A stretch of 21,144 bases of DNA, taken from IMG/VR virus record IMGVR_UViG_3300021364_002008, positions 1-21,144 of that record; one strand, given 5' to 3'. Positions 7,306-14,583 of this stretch are shown here, in pieces. Source of the DNA: a virus. A model generated the notes under the pieces. That model worked only from the letters and a program-made list of their open reading frames with translations. It searched no databases and was not told where the DNA came from. Position 1 is the first letter of the stretch. The number at the start of each line of letters is the position of its first letter. Both the position numbers and the translations under genes were made by a program.

Positions 7306-7721
7306 ATTATTTAATTTTACACACAAATCAAGAAGGTTCAGTCTCCAGCATTTGCATTGCGGGTTCTGAAGATTACAATAGGGTTCAAGAATATGTAATT
7401 AAAAATAATTTGAAAAATACTATTATCGTTTCTGATGATAGTTTGCCAGAAAGATCTCTAGAATATTGTAAAATAGTTGATGGTCAAGTTATTACTGATG
7501 AGGAATATAAAGAAAATAAAGCATTCGATTTAATGAGAAGAGAAAGAACCAGACTACTCCAACAAACAGATTGGACACAAAATCGTGATGTCACTCTTGC
7601 AAATGATGCGGAGTGGGCAGCATACAGACAAGCATTGAGAGACTTGCCGAACACCGCAACACCAGAATTAGATGAATATGGTAACTTGACAAATGTTACT
7701 TGGCCGGAGAAACCAGCATAA
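7302..7721 (+). CDS. Tail assembly chaperone-like helper (Phage_tail_APC type)
   Basis: I place the start at the ATG overlapping the previous TGA (ATGA), as in every other copy, rather than at the in-frame TTG 24 bases upstream; this gives 139 residues. The first 70 residues (MNYLILHTNQEGS...) are peculiar to this copy. The conserved core follows: RRERTRLLQQTDW (about 79-91), YRQALRDLP (108-116) and a terminal GNLTNVTWP. This is the pattern of the Phage_tail_APC family (PF16778, from memory), whose members accompany fibre genes. The function is inferred as folding or attachment help for the fibre just upstream. The stop overlaps the next ATG by one base (TAATG), with GGAG just before it. Confidence 0.8.
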   Translation: MNYLILHTNQEGSVSSICIAGSEDYNRVQEYVIKNNLKNTIIVSDDSLPERSLEYCKIVDGQVITDEEYKENKAFDLMRRERTRLLQQTDWTQNRDVTLANDAEWAAYRQALRDLPNTATPELDEYGNLTNVTWPEKPA

Positions 7722-8377
7722 TGGCAACACTTAAACTGAATAACACAACTGTTTTCACAGAAACAAATGGAGTAGCAAGCATACCAAGTGGTGTGACGTT
7801 TCCTGCTGGGCATGTGATTCAGGTTAAGTATAGTGAATTTTTAGATCCTGCTACATTTAGTTATACAAGCACTACAGCAGGTTGGGATTTTGGGACTCAA
7901 TCCACTAGAGTAGATAACAGTCATGCTGGAATTTTAACAGATTTAGAACTAACAATAACAACTAAACAAGATAATAGCATATTTATAATTAACAATTATT
8001 TTGCCGGTTGTACTAACAGTGACCCAAATGGTGCATATAATTGGGGAGCAGGAATCTTTTGTTCTTTAGATAATTATAATAGTTTAATATCAAAAGGAAA
8101 TAAACATCCTAGCTATACTTCTGTTGGAGAAGTTACATATGGTAGATGGATTTATCCTCCGAATGATTCATATAGTGATGAAGATTTTTATGGAACAATT
8201 AGACATTCACCCAATCAACCCAAAAATACAAGTATAACTTATAGAGTTGTAATTGATAATCCATACACTAGTGGTGGAAACACTGTATATGTAAATTATA
8301 GGTCTGGTTATTCAAATGCCTTGTCAGAGATGGCAAAGGTAGGAGCAACAATGACTATAATGGAGATAGCAGTATGA
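7721..8377 (+). CDS. Small tail fibre of the FPAGH...MEI family
   Basis: The ATG overlapping the preceding TAA is taken as the start (218 residues); an upstream TTG would overlap the helper by 22 bases and spoil the shared N-terminus. Docking segment MATLKLNNTTVFTETNG. The FPAGHVIQVK motif (about residues 27-36) marks the junction with the tip. The tip is all beta, with LTDLELTITTKQDNSIF and VGATMTIMEIAV at the C-terminus, a frame shared with fibres at 9490, 10056, 10598, 16152, 17626 and 20103. The loop-rich middle (Trp, Tyr, Asn, Asp) differs from all of them, as expected for a variable binding face. It ends with the GAG-containing ribosome-binding site and ATGA overlap for the next helper. 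Confidence 0.75.
   Translation: MATLKLNNTTVFTETNGVASIPSGVTFPAGHVIQVKYSEFLDPATFSYTSTTAGWDFGTQSTRVDNSHAGILTDLELTITTKQDNSIFIINNYFAGCTNSDPNGAYNWGAGIFCSLDNYNSLISKGNKHPSYTSVGEVTYGRWIYPPNDSYSDEDFYGTIRHSPNQPKNTSITYRVVIDNPYTSGGNTVYVNYRSGYSNALSEMAKVGATMTIMEIAV
8363..8377 (+). promoter_or_regulatory. Ribosome-binding site encoded in the fibre C-terminus, with ATGA coupling
   Basis: The codons for Glu-Ile in the conserved MEI tail (GAGATA, preceded by G of ATG) supply GGAG, placed 8 bases before the helper's ATG, which overlaps the fibre's TGA. The same layout, with GAG as the Glu codon, recurs at 11174, 16707, 18223 and 20712. Confidence 0.7.
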
Positions 8378-8733
8378 AAATAAGTATAGTAGATGCTATC
8401 AAAATTTTAAGACCGAATTCTTCATTTGGAACAAGAGGAAATAATATTATATGGAACGATTTAAATAATGCACAACCATCCGAAGAAGAAATCCAAGAAA
8501 AAATTGCAGAACTAGAAGCAGCAGAACCAATCAGACTTCTCCGTATTGAAAGAGACCGCAAACTCACAGAAGTAGATTGGTGGACAAGCCGTGCATTGGA
8601 TGGAACACCATTAACAGAAGAACAAATAGCATACAGACAATCATTGAGAGATTTACCAGAAAATTCTGCTAATGTTGCAATAGATGAAAATGGTACGCTA
8701 ATCAACGTAGAATGGCCAGTTAAACCGGAGTAA
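8374..8733 (+). CDS. Tail assembly chaperone-like helper (Phage_tail_APC type)
   Basis: The copy is 119 residues long with the full two-part architecture. The N-terminal section (MKISIVDAIKILRPNSSF, then NNIIWND) is shared with the helpers at 11185 and 20723. A linker helix follows (QPSEEEIQEKIAELEAAEP), then the core RLLRIERDR (about 56-64), VDWW (67-70), YRQSLRDLP (87-95) and a terminal INVEWP. The core differs from the consensus in having KLTEVDW in place of LLQQTDW. The gene is coupled to its fibre by ATGA. The next gene starts 2 bases after the stop, with GGAG in the Pro-Glu codons as its ribosome-binding site. The inferred role is assembly of the upstream fibre. Confidence 0.8.
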   Translation: MKISIVDAIKILRPNSSFGTRGNNIIWNDLNNAQPSEEEIQEKIAELEAAEPIRLLRIERDRKLTEVDWWTSRALDGTPLTEEQIAYRQSLRDLPENSANVAIDENGTLINVEWPVKPE

Positions 8734-8735
8734 AC

Positions 8736-8966
8736 ATGGGAAACTTATCAATCATCAAAGGTTTTGACAGTGAAGGAATGCGCCCAAGCAATGAGATTGT
8801 TGTAGACAAAGATGTAGTTGCAGAGACAGGTTATTCACAATTAATGATTGGACCTGTGACTGTTCCTAATCTCACTGTAAATGGCAATCTAAATGTAGTA
8901 TCAGAAATAAATATAACAGGAGATATAGAAATTGGTGCTAATGGACAACTCAACATCATTGGATAA
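8736..8966 (+). CDS. Short cap-family structural protein
   Basis: This 76-residue protein is nearly all beta-repeat: ETGYSQLMIGPVTVPNLTV, then NGNLNVVSEINITGD and GNGQLNIIG-like endings in which Asn-Gly turns recur about every eight residues. The YSxxxxGPVTV motif is shared with 4677, 11559, 15931 and the C-termini of the proteins at 12763 and 19626. Such sequences suggest a short right-handed beta-helix or triple beta-spiral, probably trimeric (inference). It directly follows a helper and directly precedes a series of fibres, as do the other free-standing caps. It could be the tip or collar of a composite fibre, or a spacer protein. I know no proven function. Confidence 0.7.
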   Translation: MGNLSIIKGFDSEGMRPSNEIVVDKDVVAETGYSQLMIGPVTVPNLTVNGNLNVVSEINITGDIEIGANGQLNIIG

Positions 8967-8969
8967 CGA

Positions 8970-9485
8970 ATGGGTAATTTAACACTGAATGGACAGACAG
9001 TATTAACACAGGTGGGTACGAATACACCTGTAATGAATAATAGTGTTTTAAACAAAAGTTTTACAGAACTTGATACTAATTCACTACAGGGACCAATTTC
9101 AAATGCAGATAATACATCTTTACCTTTATTTGGCTGTAGAGCATTTGTGTGTTGGTCAGGAAGAACTTATACAAATATCAATGGGGAGAACCTTTGCGAC
9201 ATAGAAAGTTCTGGAAATGTATCAAAGGTTGTTCGTACAACCACCGGAACGTATCAAATTTATTTCGCTACACCAATGCCTGATGCTAATTATGCAGTGT
9301 TACATTGTCTTGCGGATGGTTCAAACAATTTTGGACCTGGAGGACAAATTGGTGTGTATACATCAATATGGGCTGACACAAGACCGGCAAACAAATTAGC
9401 AGGGTCTTTAGTAATGCAATTTAGATATCCGCATAATAATACTGCATATGATGTTCATGATTGTAATTTGGTAATTTTTAGGTAA
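8970..9485 (+). CDS. Small tail fibre with CRAFVCW / ATPMPDANY domain
   Basis: A fibre of 171 residues. Docking segment MGNLTLNGQTVLTQVGTNTP. From about residue 50 it matches a domain widespread in phage fibres: LFGCRAFVCWSGRTY, a GNVSKVVRTTTGTYQIYF strand set, ATPMPDANYAV, and a closing CNLVIFR. The same domain forms most of the protein at 11783 (CRAWVNFNG...TTAMPDTNYSV...VNVTIFR), so the two are tip paralogues in different modules. It is followed by another fibre with a 4-base gap instead of a helper. Binding to a cell-surface receptor is inferred. The start is 3 bases after the previous stop. Confidence 0.75.
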   Translation: MGNLTLNGQTVLTQVGTNTPVMNNSVLNKSFTELDTNSLQGPISNADNTSLPLFGCRAFVCWSGRTYTNINGENLCDIESSGNVSKVVRTTTGTYQIYFATPMPDANYAVLHCLADGSNNFGPGGQIGVYTSIWADTRPANKLAGSLVMQFRYPHNNTAYDVHDCNLVIFR

Positions 9486-9489
9486 AAAT

Positions 9490-10056
9490 ATGGCAACACT
9501 CAAACTCAACAGTTACGAACTATTTACTCAGAGTGAAAACAATAGACCAGAGTTTGGTACTGGGGTTCCTGCTGGGTGTATACTACAAGTTAAACAAGGA
9601 TTAAAAACTGATGATTTTAGTACAAATTTAGGTTATTATGTTGATGTTCCGAATTTATCTGTAACAATAACACCAAAATTCGCATCAAGTAATGTGTTGA
9701 TAAATTGTTGTATTTGGGCAGTTTCTACATATTTTGTTGGACATATAGGATTATTTCAAGATGATATAGAACTTGGTCTTGCCGATGCTGCGGGAAGCAG
9801 GCCCAGAGGATTTTTACACTTTTCACATCAAGATGATGATTCTGCAAATCATGGATTAATGGTTAATGTAACAGGACAATTATTAGTACCAGTTAATGAT
9901 ACATCTGAAAGAATTTACAAAATAAAAGCATCATCAAGATTTGACAATGAAGGTAGTCCTACACTGTATATTAATAGGTCTGAACCTGACAGAAATACAA
10001 ATACATATGACCAACGACATGTTTCTACTATAACTGTAATGGAGATAGCAGCATAA
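9490..10056 (+). CDS. Small tail fibre of the PAG...MEI family
   Basis: This fibre has 188 residues, with docking segment MATLKLNSYELFTQSENNRP, then EFGTGVPAGCILQVKQ in place of FPAGH, strands LSVTITPKFASSNVLINC, a variable middle rich in Asp and His (FLHFSHQDDDSANH), the phrase TLYINRSEP, and the family C-terminus VSTITVMEIAA. The N-terminal 35 residues are close to those of the next gene (FTQSGSDKPEFGAGVPSG), so these two arose by tandem duplication followed by tip divergence. No helper lies between them. The stop overlaps the next ATG by one base, and the MEI codons give GGAG as the ribosome-binding site. Confidence 0.75.
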   Translation: MATLKLNSYELFTQSENNRPEFGTGVPAGCILQVKQGLKTDDFSTNLGYYVDVPNLSVTITPKFASSNVLINCCIWAVSTYFVGHIGLFQDDIELGLADAAGSRPRGFLHFSHQDDDSANHGLMVNVTGQLLVPVNDTSERIYKIKASSRFDNEGSPTLYINRSEPDRNTNTYDQRHVSTITVMEIAA

Positions 10057-10598
10057 TGGCAACACTCAGTTTAGGCAATCAAACAATATTTACTCAGAGT
10101 GGAAGTGATAAACCAGAGTTTGGTGCTGGGGTTCCAAGTGGTACTATTATTCAAACTGTAATTAAAAATGAGCGAATTGGTAATGGAACTTTGAACAATG
10201 GTGATGAATTAGTTGGCAACTCAAATACTATAACAAGTACATTTTATGATTTATCAATTACCACTAAACATAATAACTCAAAAATTCATCTTGTTGCACA
10301 AAGTCCATATGTTTATACAGAAACCGCTACAGGAGCAGAAATTTGGTTTGTTAGAAACCCGAATACAGATAATGTAGATATAAACAGACCTGCTGACGGT
10401 ACTGGATATATTATATATGGTTCTTCTAATCATGGAGGTAGTAGAACTATAATTGCCTATGACATTCCTAATGTTTCTGCAAATACAACATTAAATTATG
10501 TTATAAGATTTAAAAGATATTCGGGGTCAAATGCTGTATGGTGGGTGTATGATAGAGGTGGATTTGGTGTATTTACAATAACAGAGATAGCAGCATAA
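10056..10598 (+). CDS. Small tail fibre of the PAG...MEI family, tandem paralogue
   Basis: A fibre of 180 residues. Docking segment MATLSLGNQTIFTQSGSDKP, then EFGAGVPSGTIIQTV, nearly the same as in the preceding gene. The shared strand phrase is STFYDLSITTKHNNSKIHL, and the C-terminus is FGVFTITEIAA. The central region (TATGAEIWFVRNPNTD, then IIYGSSNHGGSRTI) is unlike the neighbour's. It lies in a row of four fibres (8970, 9490, 10056, 10598) with one helper after the last, so the helper at 11185 may serve several. The overlap with the next gene is a TAATG, and the ribosome-binding site comes from the Glu-Ile codons (gag ata). Confidence 0.75.
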   Translation: MATLSLGNQTIFTQSGSDKPEFGAGVPSGTIIQTVIKNERIGNGTLNNGDELVGNSNTITSTFYDLSITTKHNNSKIHLVAQSPYVYTETATGAEIWFVRNPNTDNVDINRPADGTGYIIYGSSNHGGSRTIIAYDIPNVSANTTLNYVIRFKRYSGSNAVWWVYDRGGFGVFTITEIAA

Positions 10599-11188
10599 TG
10601 GCAAACATCATACTTAACGGAAAAACAGTAGTAACACAGACAGGTAACGATGAGCCGTTGATAGGTGGAAATGTTTTAATGCACAATGATGTATTGGCAA
10701 ATGCTACGTTTCCTGCTGGGCATATAATACAAGTACAATCTACGAATTTATCGGATACAAATAATCAAAATTTTGACGCCTCACCACCACAAATTTCTGA
10801 AACGGTTTCATATAATAGCACATCATTATTACCTTTAATAGAAACCAGTATAACCCCTATACATTCAACAAGTTATTTTTATATTACTTTATCTGGAAGA
10901 TTTGGAATTAACACAGGATACAGAAGTCAAATATTACTTACTAAAAACTGGAGTGGAGCAGGAACAAATGCGTATAATGATGGAAACTATATGTGGTATA
11001 CACATTATGGATTATTCAATAATACAGGAGGAGACTTATGGTATCCAGGTCAATATGCCTACATGGATAAACATCAAGACCATACAGTTGGTGTTCAAAG
11101 AACTTATTCATGGTTTGGTGGGAGAGTTGGTAGCGGAACCCAACTATACACAGCATTAAATATGACAGTCATGGAGATAAGGGTATGA
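10598..11188 (+). CDS. Small tail fibre of the FPAGH...MEI family
   Basis: The product is 196 residues. Docking segment MANIILNGKTVVTQTGNDEP, followed by a short extra segment (GGNVLMHNDVLANA), then FPAGHIIQVQ (about 38-47). The bases coding for the junction (18 bases ending at 10723) are identical to those at 7796-7813. The tip has LIETSITPIHSTSYFYI, a variable Gly/Asn/Trp/Tyr-rich middle (GAGTNAYNDGNYMWYTHYG) and LNMTVMEIRV at the end. Unlike the two fibres before it, this one ends in TGA inside an ATGA overlap with a helper, with GGAG from its Met-Glu codons 8 bases before that start. Confidence 0.75.
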   Translation: MANIILNGKTVVTQTGNDEPLIGGNVLMHNDVLANATFPAGHIIQVQSTNLSDTNNQNFDASPPQISETVSYNSTSLLPLIETSITPIHSTSYFYITLSGRFGINTGYRSQILLTKNWSGAGTNAYNDGNYMWYTHYGLFNNTGGDLWYPGQYAYMDKHQDHTVGVQRTYSWFGGRVGSGTQLYTALNMTVMEIRV

Positions 11189-11559
11189 CCGTATCTATAA
11201 TTGATGCCTTACATAATCTAAGACCTAATGCAGAATGGTCAATACGTGGAGGTAAACTATTTTGGGCAGATTCAATTCAAACTCAACCAACCGAAGAAGA
11301 AATCCAAGCAAAGATAGCGGAACTCCAAGCAGCCGAACCACTACGATTGCTACGTATTGAAAGAGACCGTTTACTGCAACAAACAGATTGGGAAATTCAG
11401 CGCAACACTGAACGCAACATTGATAGCACAGAATTAATTACATACAGAAACGCACTCAGAGATCTTCCACAGGAAATAGAGTCAGGAAATATTTCAGCAC
11501 CTACACTAGATGATCAGGGTAATTTAATTTTTGATAATTGGCCTGTTAGAGGAGAGTAA
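11185..11559 (+). CDS. Tail assembly chaperone-like helper (Phage_tail_APC type)
   Basis: This copy has 124 residues. N-terminal section MTVSIIDALHNLRPNAEW then GGKLFWAD, linker QPTEEEIQAKIAELQAAEP, core RLLRIERDRLLQQTDW (about 54-69), YRNALRDLP (87-95), and an altered end in which an insertion (QEIESGNISAP) precedes LDDQGNL and the terminal NWP. The bases 11287-11312 coding for the linker are identical to 18348-18373 in another helper. The gene is coupled to the fibre upstream by ATGA and to the cap gene downstream by TAATG, and its terminal Gly-Glu codons (gga gag) give the next ribosome-binding site. It is presumed to assist one or more of the four fibres before it. Confidence 0.8.
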   Translation: MTVSIIDALHNLRPNAEWSIRGGKLFWADSIQTQPTEEEIQAKIAELQAAEPLRLLRIERDRLLQQTDWEIQRNTERNIDSTELITYRNALRDLPQEIESGNISAPTLDDQGNLIFDNWPVRGE

Positions 11560-11777
11560 TGGCATCAGTAGCAAAAGATAAAAGTATACTTGTTGGAATA
11601 AATACAAAGACATATACTAATGATATTGTTGTTCCAGAAAATTATTCAGCTATTCTTTCAGGACCTGTGACAGTTCCGAATATTACAGTAAATGGAACTT
11701 TGAATGTTGTAAATAATCTAAATGTCACATCGAATGTTGTTATTGGATCGACCGGAAATTTAAATCTCACAGGATAA
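11559..11777 (+). CDS. Short cap-family structural protein
   Basis: A protein of 72 residues, a close paralogue of the one at 8736. YTNDIVVPENYSAILSGP leads into PVTVPNITVNGTLNVV and then repeated Asn-Gly or Ser-Thr turns ending GNLNLTG. The segment GPVTVPN-hydrophobic-TVNG-x-LNVV is common to both. The bases GGACCTGTGACAGTT at 11661-11675 also occur in the cap at 20034. It stands first after a helper and before a fibre, as do the other caps, which suggests a module-opening role. It is probably a trimeric beta-structured part of a fibre, but this is inferred from sequence periodicity only. Confidence 0.7.
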   Translation: MASVAKDKSILVGINTKTYTNDIVVPENYSAILSGPVTVPNITVNGTLNVVNNLNVTSNVVIGSTGNLNLTG

Positions 11778-11782
11778 TATAA

Positions 11783-12307
11783 ATGTCTAATGCAAGTTTA
11801 ACAATTGATGGAACTGAAGTAATTAAGAAGGAAAATGGAGTTGTATCATTAAAAAATACAAATGCAGATACTTCTTTATCATTTCCTGCAAATCATGCAG
11901 GAATAAAAACAGCATTGAATGCAAGTGGAAGTGCTCCAATTTATGCTTGTAGGGCTTGGGTCAATTTTAATGGGACTGATGCTTTTAGTCCAAACCCTAG
12001 TACAAGTGCAATCCGTGATTCTGGGAATATAAGTTCAATTTACGAAAACGGACCAGGCGACTATACCATAAATTTTACGACTGCAATGCCTGATACAAAT
12101 TATTCTGTAGTTTGCTCTGGTAGCATGGAAAGCGGTAATGTCCGAAGAGGCTCATCTGTTGGCCCAAGGGGAAACGGTTCGTTTGATAATGCCGCAGACT
12201 CTTATTCAACTAGCAGCATAAGGATTTTAAGTGCAATTTATGGGACACCATCACTAAATCCAACACTGCTTGATTTGGATGTTGTGAACGTAACGATCTT
12301 CCGCTAA
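11783..12307 (+). CDS. Small tail fibre with CRAWVNF / TTAMPDTNY domain
   Basis: This 174-residue fibre has the docking segment MSNASLTIDGTEVIKKENG, then FPANHAGIKTALNASGS. The rest is the conserved fibre domain: APIYACRAWVNFNGTDAF, IRDSGNISSIYENGPGDY, INFTTAMPDTNYSVVCSG, and the final VVNVTIFR. It is more typical of the wider family than the copy at 8970. The second half, together with the two genes after it, is visibly richer in G+C (about 40 percent, with one 60-base stretch above 50 percent) than the rest of the window, which hints at acquisition from another phage. The ATG lies 5 bases after the previous stop. It is followed by a different helper pair instead of an APC-type helper. Confidence 0.78.
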   Translation: MSNASLTIDGTEVIKKENGVVSLKNTNADTSLSFPANHAGIKTALNASGSAPIYACRAWVNFNGTDAFSPNPSTSAIRDSGNISSIYENGPGDYTINFTTAMPDTNYSVVCSGSMESGNVRRGSSVGPRGNGSFDNAADSYSTSSIRILSAIYGTPSLNPTLLDLDVVNVTIFR

Positions 12308-12322
12308 CCCAAAGGAATTCAA

Positions 12323-12532
12323 ATGAAACTAGCAATTTTCCCCAATGAGACAACTATTAGTGTACTTGTACCTGCTCCTAATTGCTCACTTAGTTTTGAA
12401 CAAATCTGTGCTAAAGACGTTCCGACCGGAGTACCTTATCTTATAATTGATTCAAGTGAACTACCAGCAGACCGTGAATTCAGAGATGCCTGGCAAGCAG
12501 ACTTTACAAATCCAGATGGTTATGGAGCATAA
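12323..12532 (+). CDS. Small phage protein, first of an alternative helper pair
   Basis: I recognise the pattern MKLAIFPNE, then FEQICAKDVPTGVPYLIID, then LPADREFRDAW as a small protein family placed directly after fibre genes in many phages of Proteobacteria, where it is usually followed by a second small gene like the one at 12533. No biochemical function is known to me. The length (69 residues) fits what I recall for the family. It has a free-standing ribosome-binding site (AAAGGA at 12311-12316), and the next ATG follows its stop without a gap. The G+C content is above the local average. A role in assembly of the upstream fibre is an inference from this repeated neighbourhood. Confidence 0.75.
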   Translation: MKLAIFPNETTISVLVPAPNCSLSFEQICAKDVPTGVPYLIIDSSELPADREFRDAWQADFTNPDGYGA

Positions 12533-12763
12533 ATGATTACTATTAACATAGATAGAGCAAAAGAAATTAAAAAAGATAGACTCCGAGAAGAGAGAAAACC
12601 TTTGCTAGAGCAATTAGATGTAGATTACATGAGGGCAATGGAACAGGGAATCGAAACTACCAATATTGTAAATGAAAAACAAAGATTGCGTGATATTACA
12701 AATTTAGTTGATACATGTAGTTCTGTAGAAGAATTAAAATCCATAAGTTGTGAGAACACATAA
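12533..12763 (+). CDS. Small phage helper, second of an alternative helper pair
   Basis: A charged helical protein of 76 residues: INIDRAKEIKKDRLREERKP, then LLEQLDVDYMRAME, NEKQRLRDITN and a closing SVEELKSI. This is the order seen in a small family that follows fibre genes in many phages (an Asp/Lys-rich start, R-x-x-R-x-P-x-L-x-x-L-D, then K-Q-x-L-R-D). It parallels the APC core (R-x-E-R-x-x-L-L-x-Q-x-D, then YRQALRDLP), so the two may be distant relatives or functional equivalents. It replaces the APC helper in this module. Its stop overlaps the next ATG (TAATG). The role in fibre assembly is inferred. Confidence 0.72.
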   Translation: MITINIDRAKEIKKDRLREERKPLLEQLDVDYMRAMEQGIETTNIVNEKQRLRDITNLVDTCSSVEELKSISCENT

Positions 12764-13410
12764 TGCCATTCATAGGAAATCAACCAACATCAGAAACAAT
12801 TGCTGATCATAAAACATACACTGGTGATGGTACAAGAACAGTTTTTGGTGTGCAATATACTGGAAATTTTGTGTCAGTTTATCAGAATGGTATAAAACTC
12901 ACAGAAAATAATGATTATACCATAAATGATTCTGGTGTTTATATTACATTTGCAATAGCACCTGAACTTGGTGATACAATAAGTTTGGTAGGTGAAAATG
13001 AAATTACAGACCTAGCCCGTAGTAGTTATGTAAGAGAGAGTTTCACTAGTACCGCTAGTCAGACAATATTTCAGCTGAATAGTAATATAAAAGCAAGTGA
13101 TAGAATTAATGTATTTTTAAATGGTTTAAAATTATCAGAAATAGATTATACACTAGATTACACAAACAATCGTGTTACCTTTGCTTCTGGAAGAACTGCA
13201 AATGATGTTGTGGCGGTAGAAATTATTACTCCTGGATTTAGAAGTGATAGTCATTTTACAAGAGGAGACAAAGCACATCATCTTGGTGTTGCCAATCCTA
13301 GCAGTTTGAATAATGATGTTACCATTGATGCTGATGAAAACGCAATGATGGTTGGACCTCTCACAATAAATAGTGTAGTTACTGTAAATGGCAATTTAAC
13401 GATAGTATAA
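12763..13410 (+). CDS. Fibre protein with duplicated YTGDG-type beta domain and C-terminal cap
   Basis: The protein is 215 residues in three parts. Residues 20-82 are a beta domain known from phage fibre N-termini (HKTYTGDGTRTVFGVQYTG, SVYQNGIKLTENNDY, ITFAIAPELGDTISLVG). Residues 90-155 are a second copy (FTSTASQTIFQLNSNIKA, NVFLNGLKLSEIDY, VTFASGRTANDVVAVEI). The end (NNDVTIDADENAMMVGP then VTVNGNLTIV) is the cap motif. A decayed single-copy version of the same plan is at 4677. The start overlaps the preceding stop by one base, and the next fibre begins one base after this one's stop. It is thus a long cap-type gene and opens its module. Confidence 0.75.
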   Translation: MPFIGNQPTSETIADHKTYTGDGTRTVFGVQYTGNFVSVYQNGIKLTENNDYTINDSGVYITFAIAPELGDTISLVGENEITDLARSSYVRESFTSTASQTIFQLNSNIKASDRINVFLNGLKLSEIDYTLDYTNNRVTFASGRTANDVVAVEIITPGFRSDSHFTRGDKAHHLGVANPSSLNNDVTIDADENAMMVGPLTINSVVTVNGNLTIV

Positions 13411-13411
13411 T

Positions 13412-14326
13412 ATGGCAAGCATAATAAAAGTAGACCAGTTATCAGAAAAAACACAAGGTAGTGGAATAACTCTTTCTCATAGTCTCAAAAATTCAAGTGG
13501 ATCAGAGATTATTAATAGTTCTGGATCAATTTCTGGCGATAAGATTCACGGTGGAACAATTAGTAGTAGTACTCTTAAACTCAATTCTTCTGGAAATTCG
13601 ATCACAAAAAGTGATGGAACTACTGCGGTATTGAGTGAGAGTGGTGGAGAGGTGACTTTACAGAACATATCATCTTTTAATATTAAAAATTTCTCGGAAA
13701 CAGACCCATTTGGAGACTCTTCACAAATAGCATTTTATAATTTTTCTAATTTTAGTGTAGATGATGTAATGGGTAATTATAATGGTACTATAGTTAACGG
13801 TACATATGATATGTTTGGTCCTAGTTTGTTAGATGATATTACAGACAAAACATCAATGTTATTTAATGGTACAACGTATTTTTCGATTCCTGCTATTAAC
13901 ATCACAACATTTAGTATATCTTTTTGGATGTGGTCAACCAACATTCAAACAGATGCAATTTTTATTTTAGGCAACCAAAATGATGGTCAAGGTCAATTAG
14001 CAAATTATCAAAGTCAATTGCGTAATTATGATTCTGGTTCCTATTATACATTTGCAGGTACTCCTCAACTATTAAATAACAAAATATACCATATAGTATG
14101 GACTGCAAATGCTACTGTAGATAATTTATATGTGAACAATGTTGATTATGGAACTTCAGGAGGTTCATCAGGAACAACACTAAACAATACTATATATGTT
14201 GGAACAGCATCTACCCAACCAGGATCTGCTACATATGCTATGAAAGGAATGATTTCTAATATTAGAATTTTTAATAAAACACTGAATACGACAGAAGTAA
14301 GTACTTTATACGGAAAGAAAAAATGA
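13412..14326 (+). CDS. Tail fibre with LamG-like (concanavalin A-like) tip
   Basis: A fibre of 304 residues. Docking segment MASIIKVDQLSEKTQGSG, shared in style with the gene at 14583 (MAGILKVDKIQEANSGQG), followed by a Ser/Gly-rich shaft to about residue 90. Residues 105-304 have the LamG-like jelly-roll pattern: an early IAFYNFSNFSVDD strand, MLFNGTTYFSIPAI, FSISFWMWSTN, IYHIVWTANATVDNLYVN, and the closing MKGMISNIRIFNKTLNT then EVSTLY. Laminin-G-like phage tips commonly bind glycans (family knowledge; the ligand here is unknown). A second LamG-like fibre with a different N-terminus is at 18605. The stop lies within an ATGA overlap with a helper. Confidence 0.8.
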   Translation: MASIIKVDQLSEKTQGSGITLSHSLKNSSGSEIINSSGSISGDKIHGGTISSSTLKLNSSGNSITKSDGTTAVLSESGGEVTLQNISSFNIKNFSETDPFGDSSQIAFYNFSNFSVDDVMGNYNGTIVNGTYDMFGPSLLDDITDKTSMLFNGTTYFSIPAINITTFSISFWMWSTNIQTDAIFILGNQNDGQGQLANYQSQLRNYDSGSYYTFAGTPQLLNNKIYHIVWTANATVDNLYVNNVDYGTSGGSSGTTLNNTIYVGTASTQPGSATYAMKGMISNIRIFNKTLNTTEVSTLYGKKK

Positions 14327-14583
14327 CAAAAGCAGAAGGTATTGTTAAGTTTTTAGAAGTACATGGAGTTTCAGTTATGGATTTATTGAAAAAAGAAAGA
14401 AATTCCTTATTAGAGAAAACAGACACACCTTGGGGTTTGGCAGATTACCAACACCCGAACAAACAAGCATGGCTAGACTATCGTCAAGCACTCAGAGATT
14501 TACCAGAAACAGCAGAACCACAACTTGATGAGAATGGACAATTAACAAACGTCATATGGCCATTATCACCTGAGGAACAATAA
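14323..14583 (+). CDS. Tail assembly chaperone-like helper, short form
   Basis: At 86 residues this is the shortest intact copy. It lacks the LRPN section and the EEEIQAKIAEL linker, and has instead MTKAEGIVKFLEVHGVSVMD. The core begins at KKERNSLLEKTD (about 23-34), where the usual TDW is broken by an inserted Thr-Pro (TDTPWG). It continues with YRQALRDLP (52-60), LDENGQLTNVIWP, and SPEEQ. Bases 14459-14506 are identical to 18481-18528 in the helper at 18234, and similarity continues to the stop. It is coupled by ATGA to the LamG fibre upstream and by TAATG to the next fibre, with the ribosome-binding site in gag gaa codons. Confidence 0.8.
   Translation: MTKAEGIVKFLEVHGVSVMDLLKKERNSLLEKTDTPWGLADYQHPNKQAWLDYRQALRDLPETAEPQLDENGQLTNVIWPLSPEEQ
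14459..14506 (+). repeat. 48-base identity between two helper genes, copy 1
   Basis: Identical to 18481-18528. It codes for the middle of the helper core, from Lys-Gln-Ala-Trp through YRQALRDLP. Identity at silent positions shows recent exchange or duplication and not just protein-level selection. Confidence 0.85.
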
